In this document: positions 6,863 to 11,721 of the stretch, in pieces
Position numbering within the stretch: the first letter of the stretch is position 1
How the letters are laid out: every line of letters begins with the position of its first letter
Assembly: GCA_002327305.1 (NCBI GenBank)
Contig: DCUZ01000030.1
Coordinates: forward strand, 1-11,721
Length of the DNA stretch: 11,721 nt
Direction: 5' to 3'
DNA from: Holophagales bacterium UBA2201
GTDB taxonomy: Bacteria; Acidobacteriota; Thermoanaerobaculia; UBA2201
The notes under the pieces: model-generated
Database searches by the model: none
Seen by the model: the letters and a program-made list of their open reading frames with translations, nothing else
Told to the model about the DNA's origin: nothing
Translations under genes and position numbers: made by a program

Positions 6863-7817
6863 CCGGGCGCGCCAGCGAGGCGAGGAAGGCGATGTGGTCG
6901 GGACGGTCGTTGAGGGCTGCAATATAGTGGAACTCCTTTCCCCCGTGTTCGAGGAACATCTTCCTGTAGCCCGCCCCCACCTCCTCCAGCGTTTCGAGGC
7001 AGTCGGCGGCGAAGCCGGGACAGATCGTGTGGACGGCGCCCACCCCCTCACGGGCCCATCCCTTAAGCACCTCGTCGGTGTAGGGTTGCAGCCACCGGGC
7101 CGGGCCGAAACGGGACTGGAAGGCCATGGATAAGGCGGAAGACGGAAGGCGGAAGGCGGAAGAGAGGAGCGAGGCGGTGTGCTTGCACTGCTCGTAATAG
7201 GGGTCGCCTTGCGTCACGCTTTTGGCCGGCATCCCGTGGAAGGAGGCCAGGAGGCGGTCGGGCGCTCCATGGGCGGCTTGGAACTCGCTCACGGAAGCGG
7301 CCAGGGCTTCGATGTAGCCCGGCCGGTCGTGGTAGTCCTCGACCGCGAAGACCTCCCCGAACCCCAGCCGCGCCGCCTCCTCCCTGAACGCCCCCAGCGT
7401 GGAGCCGGTCGTGGCGCGGGAATACTGCGGGTAGAGCGGCAGGCCGAGGACCCGTCCGCACCCGCGGTCCCTCAGTTCCCTCAACCCCTCCGTGATCGAA
7501 GGCGACCCGTAGCGCATCCCCACGGCCACGGGCAGGCCCAGCGATGCTTCCAGCGCCGAGGCCTGCCGCCGCGTGATGGCCGTCAGCGGGGCGCCGGCGG
7601 AGGTCCAGACGGAGGCGTAGAGGCGGGCCACCCGCTTCGGGCGCGTCCGCAGGATGATGCCGTGGAGCAGGGGGAGCCACAGGAGGCGGGGGAGGTCCAC
7701 GATGGCGGGGTCCGAGAGGAATTCCCGAAGGTACTCCCGCACGGCCGACGGCGTCGGGGCCGACGGCGAGCCCATGTTTGAGAGGAGGACGCCCGCGGCG
7801 GGGACGGGGGACGGCAT
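6852..7817 (-). CDS. hemH: Ferrochelatase
   Basis: Inserts Fe(II) into a porphyrin (protoporphyrin, or coproporphyrin in the alternative pathway) in the last part of haem synthesis, in the cytoplasm or at the membrane face. The 321 residues match the family's usual length. Visible signatures are the N-terminal GVLLSNMGSP, GLPLYPQYS at 125-133, the catalytic His194 in SFHGMP, the FQSRFGPARWLQPYTD block at 233-248 and CPGFAADCLETLEE at 266-279 with catalytic Glu275. The start ATG lies 14 bases after the stop of the upstream gene, and the AGGGTGAT site overlaps that stop (TAGGGTGATC), so it is probably translated by coupling. Residues about 218-229 are encoded by a heptamer repeat tract found elsewhere in the window outside genes; the segment still appears to have the normal family length. 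The gene's end overlaps the hydrolase remnant by 11 bases. Confidence 0.95.
   Translation of the reverse strand: MPSPVPAAGVLLSNMGSPSAPTPSAVREYLREFLSDPAIVDLPRLLWLPLLHGIILRTRPKRVARLYASVWTSAGAPLTAITRRQASALEASLGLPVAVGMRYGSPSITEGLRELRDRGCGRVLGLPLYPQYSRATTGSTLGAFREEAARLGFGEVFAVEDYHDRPGYIEALAASVSEFQAAHGAPDRLLASFHGMPAKSVTQGDPYYEQCKHTASLLSSAFRLPSSALSMAFQSRFGPARWLQPYTDEVLKGWAREGVGAVHTICPGFAADCLETLEEVGAGYRKMFLEHGGKEFHYIAALNDRPDHIAFLASLARPALA
7131..7163 (-). repeat. Heptamer repeat tract inside hemH
   Basis: On the coding strand the tract reads CTCTTCC, GCCTTCC, GCCTTCC, GTCTTCC, GCCTTA. It shares CCTTCCGTCTTCCGCCTT exactly with the intergenic array at 10845-10965. In the hemH frame it encodes the SSAFRLPSSA stretch, between the conserved CKHTA and FQSRFG blocks. 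Confidence 0.8.
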
Positions 7818-7831
7818 GGGGTCAGATCACC

Positions 7832-8287
7832 CTAATGCTTGATCTTCTTGCCGCCTTTGGGCAAGATCAATATCCGGCTTTCCAAAGGGTTCCCATCCAC
7901 CGTTTTGATTCCGGGGCGGGGGATCACGGCCAGGGCGTAGGAGATGAAGGCGGGCTGGTCGGGGGTGGCAACGATCCCCGTCTTGAGGTCGCCGCTTGCG
8001 TCGAGGCTCGGCCAGATGTACAGCCCGGAAGTCCGGATCGCCGCCGCGAGGACGATATGCCGGGTGAAATCGAGGTCCGGAGTTTTTCCCGGCACGCCGA
8101 GACGGTTCCAGACCTCGGCGAAGGCCTCCGCGTCGACGACCACCGCCGTATGGAAAGGGGCCTCCTGGATCGTGCCGCTCCACTTTTGGATGATCTCGAC
8201 CTTGGCGGGTTTCGCCGGCGGATCCGCCAACAGGACGCCGGCGAAAAAAAGGATGACCGACATGAGCAAAAAGAGGGATGCGTGCAT
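7832..8287 (-). CDS. Secreted protein, PrcB-like (protease complex subunit family)
   Basis: Exported protein of 151 residues with a clear signal peptide: a hydrophobic run of about 17 residues (SLFLLMSVILFFAGVLL), then an ADPPAK stretch where cleavage is likely. The mature part contains VVVDAEAFAEVWNRLG, then a LDFTRHIVLAAAI strand and a closing VIPRP. This order (an asp/trp-containing helix, an F(S/T)R-hhhhA strand, then a final strand) resembles the C-terminal domain of the PrcB family, a subunit of a surface protease complex in Treponema. The match is by pattern only and the role here is unknown. GGGAGGAT stands before the ATG at 8287, which follows the upstream stop as TGAAATG; the longer start at 8308 would overlap that gene and lacks this site. 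hemH follows after 14 bases. Confidence 0.72.
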   Translation of the reverse strand: MHASLFLLMSVILFFAGVLLADPPAKPAKVEIIQKWSGTIQEAPFHTAVVVDAEAFAEVWNRLGVPGKTPDLDFTRHIVLAAAIRTSGLYIWPSLDASGDLKTGIVATPDQPAFISYALAVIPRPGIKTVDGNPLESRILILPKGGKKIKH

Positions 8288-8288
8288 T

Positions 8289-8450
8289 TCAATCCTCCCT
8301 GTCGTCAAGAATCATCCGCGCCGCCCTGACGCGGGCCACCATGATGTCGCGCTTGTGCTCGCCCGGCGTTTCCATGGCGCCGTAGCAGATACCGCTGCAG
8401 ACGCAAAGTTCGGCCTTAAAAACCGGAAGCAAATCCGCATGGATCTTCAT
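8289..8450 (-). CDS. Small cysteine-containing protein of unknown function (53 aa)
   Basis: I do not recognise this protein. The 53-residue frame starts at an ATG with an excellent ribosome site (AAAGGAG, 8 bases away) and its stop is separated by one base from the next gene's ATG (TGAAATG), which supports real translation. It has three cysteines close together in LCVCSGICYG (C16, C18, C22, pattern CxCxxxC) followed by a charged, basic-to-acidic tail rich in Arg and Asp. No signal peptide or transmembrane helix is visible. The Cys cluster could bind a metal or a cofactor, or form disulfides. The frame is open further upstream, but those starts lie inside the membrane protein gene and have no ribosome site. 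Confidence 0.55.
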   Translation of the reverse strand: MKIHADLLPVFKAELCVCSGICYGAMETPGEHKRDIMVARVRAARMILDDRED

Positions 8451-8491
8451 GAAATCTCCTTTCGCTGTGTTTCTCTCTGTGGCCGCTCGGA

Positions 8492-8845
8492 TTAAGCGAA
8501 TCTTACGTCGCAAATAATCATTAAGGAGATAAAAACAACAAACAGAGACAGAGGAAGCATGAGCAGGTATATTAAACTGGATATGACGAGAAAATGCTTG
8601 TTGAAAAGACCTCTGTATTTGATTCGCAGAAATATAACATAAGGGGCGCAAATGATGCCGGACAGTGAAAAAGCAAAAGCCAGATAGTAAGGCGCCTTCC
8701 CAAGTGGGAGAGACTCAAAGAGAGACGAGAAACTCCAGTCAAATATGAGCAATGCCCAAGAAAACAGGCAAAACAATGCATAGCCACGATCTATCCAGAA
8801 CCTGACGCGCACTCCGAGAGGAACATTGTCTGCATAGAAAAGCAT
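8492..8845 (-). CDS. Small integral membrane protein, unknown function (117 aa)
   Basis: The product has three clear hydrophobic helices (about 21-38, 53-74 and 86-110) separated by short loops, and no recognisable family motif. The DNA is clearly poorer in G+C than its surroundings (by eye near 40-45 percent against about 65 percent), with AT-rich codons such as ATA, AAA and TTT that neighbouring genes avoid. This suggests recent acquisition. The upstream sequence is an AT-rich heptamer array (8849-8876), and the only purine-rich ribosome-like stretch, TAAAGGG, is itself a repeat unit about 10 bases from the ATG. No promoter is visible, so expression could depend on read-through from the gene above. 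The 53-residue gene follows after 41 bases. Confidence 0.6.
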   Translation of the reverse strand: MLFYADNVPLGVRVRFWIDRGYALFCLFSWALLIFDWSFSSLFESLPLGKAPYYLAFAFSLSGIICAPYVIFLRIKYRGLFNKHFLVISSLIYLLMLPLSLFVVFISLMIICDVRFA

Positions 8846-8848
8846 TTT

Positions 8849-8934
8849 CCATTTACCCTTTACTATTTACCATTTACGCTTCTTTCCCCCGGCTTCCGGC
8901 TACAGTCTTCCGGCTACAGGCTGCCGGCTACGGA
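8849..8934. repeat. Composite heptamer arrays between genes
   Basis: Two adjacent arrays share a 7-base period. The first reads CCATTTA, CCCTTTA, CTATTTA, CCATTTA (8849-8876). After a short C-rich spacer, the second holds three near-copies of a 14-base unit, CTTCCGGCTACAGT, CTTCCGGCTACAGG, CTGCCGGCTACGGA (8893-8934), each made of two 7-mers. They occupy the whole space upstream of the small membrane protein gene. Confidence 0.8.
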
Positions 8935-8936
8935 AT

Positions 8937-8988
8937 GGATCCTACGCTCGGACCCGGCGGGGGTTCGAGATGGCCGCTCAGGATGACG
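8937..8988. repeat. Palindromic REP-like repeat (ATCCTGAGCG type)
   Basis: On the minus strand this reads GTCATCCTGAGCG, a variable GC-rich centre, then GAGCGTAGGATCC. ATCCT (8939-8943) and AGGAT (8980-8984) form the inverted arms on the plus strand. The pattern resembles the widespread GTCATCCTGAGCG...AGGATC intergenic repeat of many proteobacterial and acidobacterial genomes. It lies just after the stop of the cyclic-nucleotide-domain gene and could end its transcript. The family link is from memory. Confidence 0.5.
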
Positions 8989-8996
8989 CCCCCGCG

Positions 8997-10757
8997 TCAC
9001 CCCCCCACCCCGACAATATACTTCCACTGCACGATTTTTTCGTTGATCTCGCGCAGACGCTGACAGAGCATCCGGTTGAGGAGCCCGAGGAACTGAAGGG
9101 AGGCCGCCGGGTCCATGTTGAGGACCTCGTGGAGGGTCTTGCGGTCCACGGCGAGGGTGGTGAGGTGGCCGGAGTGGGCCCGCGCGTCGGCCGAGCGGGG
9201 GCTCCCGTCGATCAGCGCCATCTCGCCGAAGAACTCGCCGCGCCCCAGGATGGCCAGGGCCTCCTCGCCGATGCCGGGAATGTACTTGCTGATGCGCACC
9301 TGGCCGTCGAGGAGGATGTAGAGCTTGTCGCCCACCTCCCCCTCGCGGAAGATGATGGAGCCCCCCTCGTACCGCTCCTCCTGGGAGAAGGTGGCCAGCA
9401 GGCGCATCTCGGCGTGGGAAAGCCCCTTTTCCTGGAACACTCCCATCTTCTTGTCGGCGTCCAGCTTGATCTTCTGCGAACCCCGCTTCTCGTCGCGCCG
9501 CAGGGGCTTGTCCTCCCGTTTCATGTCCTCGGTGAAGAAGGTCTTGAGCACCTCGTTGGCGTTGCGCACCTTGTCGGCGAGCGACTTCCAGAAGGTCCAG
9601 TGGAGGGCCACCCCCAGCTCGCGGTTGGTGTCGATGAGGTTCTCCACGGTGGCGAAGGGGAGGAGGAAGAACTCGGCGTCTTCATTGGCGAAGGCGTCGG
9701 CGCTCCGGTTGCCCCGGTCCAGGAAATTGAGCTCGCCGAAAAGGTCGCCCGGCAGGACCGTCTGCAGGACCTGCGGGCCGAAGGGGGTGTCCTTCTGCAC
9801 CTGCACCTCGCCCCGCTTGAGGACGAAGATGTCGAAGGAGGACTGCCCGTCGCGGAAGACGAAGTGCTCGCGGGGGGTCTTGGTCACCTTCACCACCTGG
9901 CCGAGGGCGAAGATCTCCTCGTCGCGGAAGTGCTTGAAAACGGCCAGCGTCCGAAGTTCGGCGGCCACGGCGAGGAGGTTCTCCTTGCGGGTCTCCTCCT
10001 TGGTCCGCTTGAGGAAAATGTCGTGGAACTGCTTGTCCTTCTCCTTCAACTCCAGGAGGTTGGCCTTCTTGAACTCCATCCGGTCGATGGCCAGCTGGAG
10101 GGCGTCGAGGCGCTCGCGGTACACCTCCTTCATCCCGGCCTTGTCCAGCCCCAGGATGGTGGAGAGGGTGCGGATCATCCGCTGGATCTTGGCGTTGAGG
10201 GCCGGATGGTGGATGGTGAGGAGGTAGGCGTCCATGAAGAAACGGAGGGAGGCGGCGTGGTTCTGCAGTTCGAAGCAGACGCGCCCGGCCAGTTCGGCGG
10301 TGGCGTGGGCGAAGGGGTTGAGTTTGAGGGCGGCCTCCAGCTCCTCGAGAGCCGCCTCCCATTCCCCGATGGTGAAGTAGTAGCGGCCCAATTGCTCCGG
10401 CACCTCCTGCCGGTAGGGGTTCTTCACCTTGGCCAGTTCCAGCAGTTCCACCGCCTTGGAGTAGTCCTTCCGCTCCAGGTAGAACCGGGCCAGGCCGATG
10501 TAGTGGCAGAGGTCGATGTCGTCCTTCTTCTTCTCCTCCCGCAACCGCTCCCGCGCCTCCTCCATCTCCCCGGCCGCCTTCTTCTCCTTCAACTCCTTGA
10601 GGCGGGCGATGTTCATTTTCAGGGCGAAGCTCTCGGGCCGCAGTTTGCCGGCCATTTCGTACAAATGGATGGCTTCGTCGTACATTCCCTGGTCCGCGAA
10701 CTTCTGGGCCAGTTGGGTGAGAGCTTCCACGTCGATGACGACCTTCTTTTTCTCCAT
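8997..10757 (-). CDS. TPR protein with two cyclic-nucleotide-binding domains
   Basis: Regulatory or scaffold protein of 586 residues with no enzymatic or DNA-binding domain that I can see. The N-terminal part is helical and holds TPR-like units (about 12-45, 83-116 and 119-152), with a charged coiled stretch at about 52-82 and another around 225-262. Two cyclic-nucleotide-binding domains follow: the first at about 270-385 with phosphate cassette FGELNFLDRGNRSA, the second at about 455-550 with FGEMALIDGSPRSA. Both cassettes keep the Glu and Arg that contact cyclic nucleotide, so both could bind ligand. There is no transmembrane segment, so it is probably cytoplasmic. The start is the ATG at 10757 (a TTG precedes it). 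There is no ribosome site, and the promoter abuts the start, pointing to a leaderless mRNA. It is probably a single-gene transcript. Confidence 0.88.
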   Translation of the reverse strand: MEKKKVVIDVEALTQLAQKFADQGMYDEAIHLYEMAGKLRPESFALKMNIARLKELKEKKAAGEMEEARERLREEKKKDDIDLCHYIGLARFYLERKDYSKAVELLELAKVKNPYRQEVPEQLGRYYFTIGEWEAALEELEAALKLNPFAHATAELAGRVCFELQNHAASLRFFMDAYLLTIHHPALNAKIQRMIRTLSTILGLDKAGMKEVYRERLDALQLAIDRMEFKKANLLELKEKDKQFHDIFLKRTKEETRKENLLAVAAELRTLAVFKHFRDEEIFALGQVVKVTKTPREHFVFRDGQSSFDIFVLKRGEVQVQKDTPFGPQVLQTVLPGDLFGELNFLDRGNRSADAFANEDAEFFLLPFATVENLIDTNRELGVALHWTFWKSLADKVRNANEVLKTFFTEDMKREDKPLRRDEKRGSQKIKLDADKKMGVFQEKGLSHAEMRLLATFSQEERYEGGSIIFREGEVGDKLYILLDGQVRISKYIPGIGEEALAILGRGEFFGEMALIDGSPRSADARAHSGHLTTLAVDRKTLHEVLNMDPAASLQFLGLLNRMLCQRLREINEKIVQWKYIVGVGG

Positions 10758-10765
10758 CAAGCGGC

Positions 10766-10774
10766 ATTATAGCA
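10766..10774 (-). promoter_or_regulatory. Extended -10 promoter abutting the TPR/cNMP gene
   Basis: The minus strand has TTGCTATAAT, a TGN-TATAAT extended -10 (TATAAT at 10771-10766). The -35 position (CCGTTG at 17 bases) is weak. The predicted start falls at 10759-10757, at the ATG itself, and no ribosome site exists between, so a leaderless transcript is expected. Confidence 0.6.
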
Positions 10775-10817
10775 AAGAAAACGGAGAGCAACGGCGCGAC
10801 AGAGAAACCGGGGCAAA

Positions 10818-10848
10818 AGGCCTCGGCAATGCATGGCCGGCGAGGCCT
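10818..10848. other. Inverted repeat, possible regulatory site
   Basis: AGGCCTCG (10818-10825) is exactly inverted as CGAGGCCT (10841-10848) with a 15-base centre. It lies between the cyclic-nucleotide gene promoter and the groES side, next to the pyrimidine-rich array. A protein-binding site or a simple hairpin is possible; no T-run follows. Confidence 0.35.
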
Positions 10849-10965
10849 CCCGGCCTCCCCGCCTTCCCACTTTCCCGCCTTCCACCTTCCGTCTTCCGCC
10901 TTCCTCCTTCCTCCTTCCTCCTTCCCACCTTCCGCCTTCCTCCTTCCTCCTTCCCACCTTCCACC
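10845..10965. repeat. Pyrimidine-rich heptamer array
   Basis: The plus strand is a nearly pure C/T run built of 7-base units such as ACCTTCC, GTCTTCC, GCCTTCC, TCCTTCC, with occasional 8-base CACCTTCC units. It is the longest member of the heptamer family in the window. Its purine/pyrimidine asymmetry could allow unusual DNA structure between the divergent groES and cyclic-nucleotide-domain genes. Confidence 0.8.
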
Positions 10966-11067
10966 ATAAGTCAAATAAAACCAGCCACATAGGCCAGACG
11001 CACTCGTGGCGGCTCCATTGGTTGATAGCATGTATATAATATAATGGAACATAATGGATTGAAGGTC

Positions 11068-11096
11068 TTGACAAAAGTTGTTGCAATGCCTATAAT
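11068..11096 (+). promoter_or_regulatory. Consensus sigma-70 promoter of groES-groEL
   Basis: TTGACA (11068-11073) and TATAAT (11091-11096) match the consensus exactly with the optimal 17-base spacer. The predicted start, near 11103, falls at the edge of the CIRCE operator, so a bound repressor would block initiation. Confidence 0.92.
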
Positions 11097-11104
11097 GGGC
11101 ACTG

Positions 11105-11131
11105 CTGGCACTCTGCTTCAATGAGTGCTAA
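11105..11131. promoter_or_regulatory. CIRCE operator (HrcA-binding site)
   Basis: CTGGCACTC, a 9-base spacer and GAGTGCTAA. The right arm is the exact CIRCE half-site; the left differs from TTAGCACTC at two of nine bases. Position over the start site of groES is classical and implies heat-shock control by an HrcA repressor encoded elsewhere. Confidence 0.92.
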
Positions 11132-11165
11132 CAACGAAATCAAACCCCATGAAAGGAGCAACGGT

Positions 11166-11459
11166 ATGAAGGTAAAGCCCCTGTACGATCGCATCCTGGT
11201 CCAACGCATCGAGCCCAAAGAGACCGTCCGCGGCGGGATCATCATCCCCGACACCGCGAAGGAGAAACCCCTGGAGGCGAAGGTCATCGCCGTCGGGGAG
11301 GGCAAGTACGACGACAACGGCAAGCGCGTCCCGCTGGACGTCAAAGCCAAGGACCATGTCCTGATCGGCAAGTATTCCGGGACCGAGATCAAGATCGACG
11401 ACGAAGACTACGTCATCATCCGGGAGGACGAGGTCCTCGCGGTGATCGACACCAAGTAA
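11166..11459 (+). CDS. groES: Co-chaperonin GroES
   Basis: Forms the heptameric lid of the GroEL chaperonin and closes the folding chamber during the ATP cycle. The 97 residues are the normal length. The usual signatures are present: KPLYDRILVQRIE at the start, the mobile loop with GGIIIPDTAKEKP that contacts GroEL, VIAVGEG, then VLIGKYSGTEIKIDDEDYVIIREDEVLAVI at the end. The ATG at 11166 is chosen since AAAGGAG lies about 8 bases before it; an in-frame ATG at 11121 lies within the CIRCE operator and would add residues not found in the family. groEL starts 16 bases after the stop. Regulation is by the consensus promoter plus CIRCE upstream. Confidence 0.98.
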   Translation: MKVKPLYDRILVQRIEPKETVRGGIIIPDTAKEKPLEAKVIAVGEGKYDDNGKRVPLDVKAKDHVLIGKYSGTEIKIDDEDYVIIREDEVLAVIDTK

Positions 11460-11475
11460 GGGAGGACAAAGAACA

Positions 11476-11721
<246 letters not shown>

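Noticed and set aside
8289..8651. Longer 120-residue version of the small Cys protein
   Set aside because: Extra N-terminus overlaps the membrane protein gene and has no ribosome site, whereas the ATG at 8450 has AAAGGAG.
8970..10772. Plus-strand open frame of about 600 codons opposite the cyclic-nucleotide-domain gene
   Set aside because: Rich in Leu/Glu/Gly/Val low-complexity runs with no recognisable domain; the minus strand encodes clear TPR and cyclic-nucleotide domains.
10845..10965. CRISPR array
   Set aside because: Units are 7-8 bases with no spacers of 30 or so bases and no cas genes nearby.
11035..11040. Second TATAAT upstream of groES
   Set aside because: No acceptable -35 at 16-18 bases; the 11068-11096 promoter is a full consensus match.
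9682..11121. Minus-strand frame extending through the heptamer array into the groES promoter
   Set aside because: Made of a frame-shifted version of the TPR gene plus translated repeat (GGRRKEEGG-like); no conserved content.
11121..11165. Upstream ATG for groES at 11121
   Set aside because: It lies within the CIRCE operator, adds 15 non-family residues, and the ATG at 11166 has the ribosome site.

Overview
The window is GC-rich (by eye about two-thirds G+C) and reads as a bacterial chromosome. It combines an FtsX-type ABC exporter under sigma-54 control, a two-component pair, a ferrochelatase, a double cyclic-nucleotide-domain TPR protein and a CIRCE-controlled groES-groEL operon. This mix, and the NtrC-type regulator with an extended receiver loop, fits an Acidobacteriota-like or other high-GC environmental Gram-negative lineage. 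That placement is inference; there is no rRNA or other taxonomic marker.

Region 1 (1-6145) is a self-contained regulatory circuit. On the minus strand lie an ABC ATPase (2489-3178) and its 804-residue, eight-helix permease (56-2470), preceded by a near-perfect -24/-12 sigma-54 promoter (3223-3240). Divergently, on the plus strand, lie an NtrC-family enhancer-binding response regulator (3397-4779) and a membrane-bound PAS histidine kinase (4769-6145, overlapping the regulator by 11 bases). A TGTCCG-type palindrome about 100 bases upstream of the predicted exporter start site is the obvious place for the regulator to bind.

Region 2 (6146-6862) is accessory and decaying. It holds a 189-bp MITE-like element with 19-bp perfect inverted ends flanked by TTAG on both sides, a GC-rich stem-loop, about 225 bases without a gene, and a remnant of a lipoprotein-type alpha/beta hydrolase whose first and last parts survive but whose middle is gone.

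Region 3 (6852-8845, minus strand) is a compact gene run: a small AT-rich membrane protein, a 53-residue cysteine-containing protein, a secreted PrcB-like protein and ferrochelatase (hemH). The last three are spaced for coupled translation. The hemH coding sequence carries a tract of a heptanucleotide repeat that also occurs outside genes.

Region 4 (8849-11721) has heptamer arrays and a palindromic repeat, a TPR plus double cyclic-nucleotide-binding protein (8997-10757) with a promoter abutting its start codon, a pyrimidine-rich heptamer array, then a consensus sigma-70 promoter, a CIRCE operator, groES and the first 82 codons of groEL.

The most distinctive pattern is a family of degenerate 7-bp-period repeats at five places (14-47, 7131-7163, 8849-8876, 8893-8934, 10845-10965), one of them inside hemH. 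I found no convincing new defence or biosynthetic system. The best candidates for undescribed biology are the heptamer family, the MITE-like element and the small-protein operon upstream of hemH.
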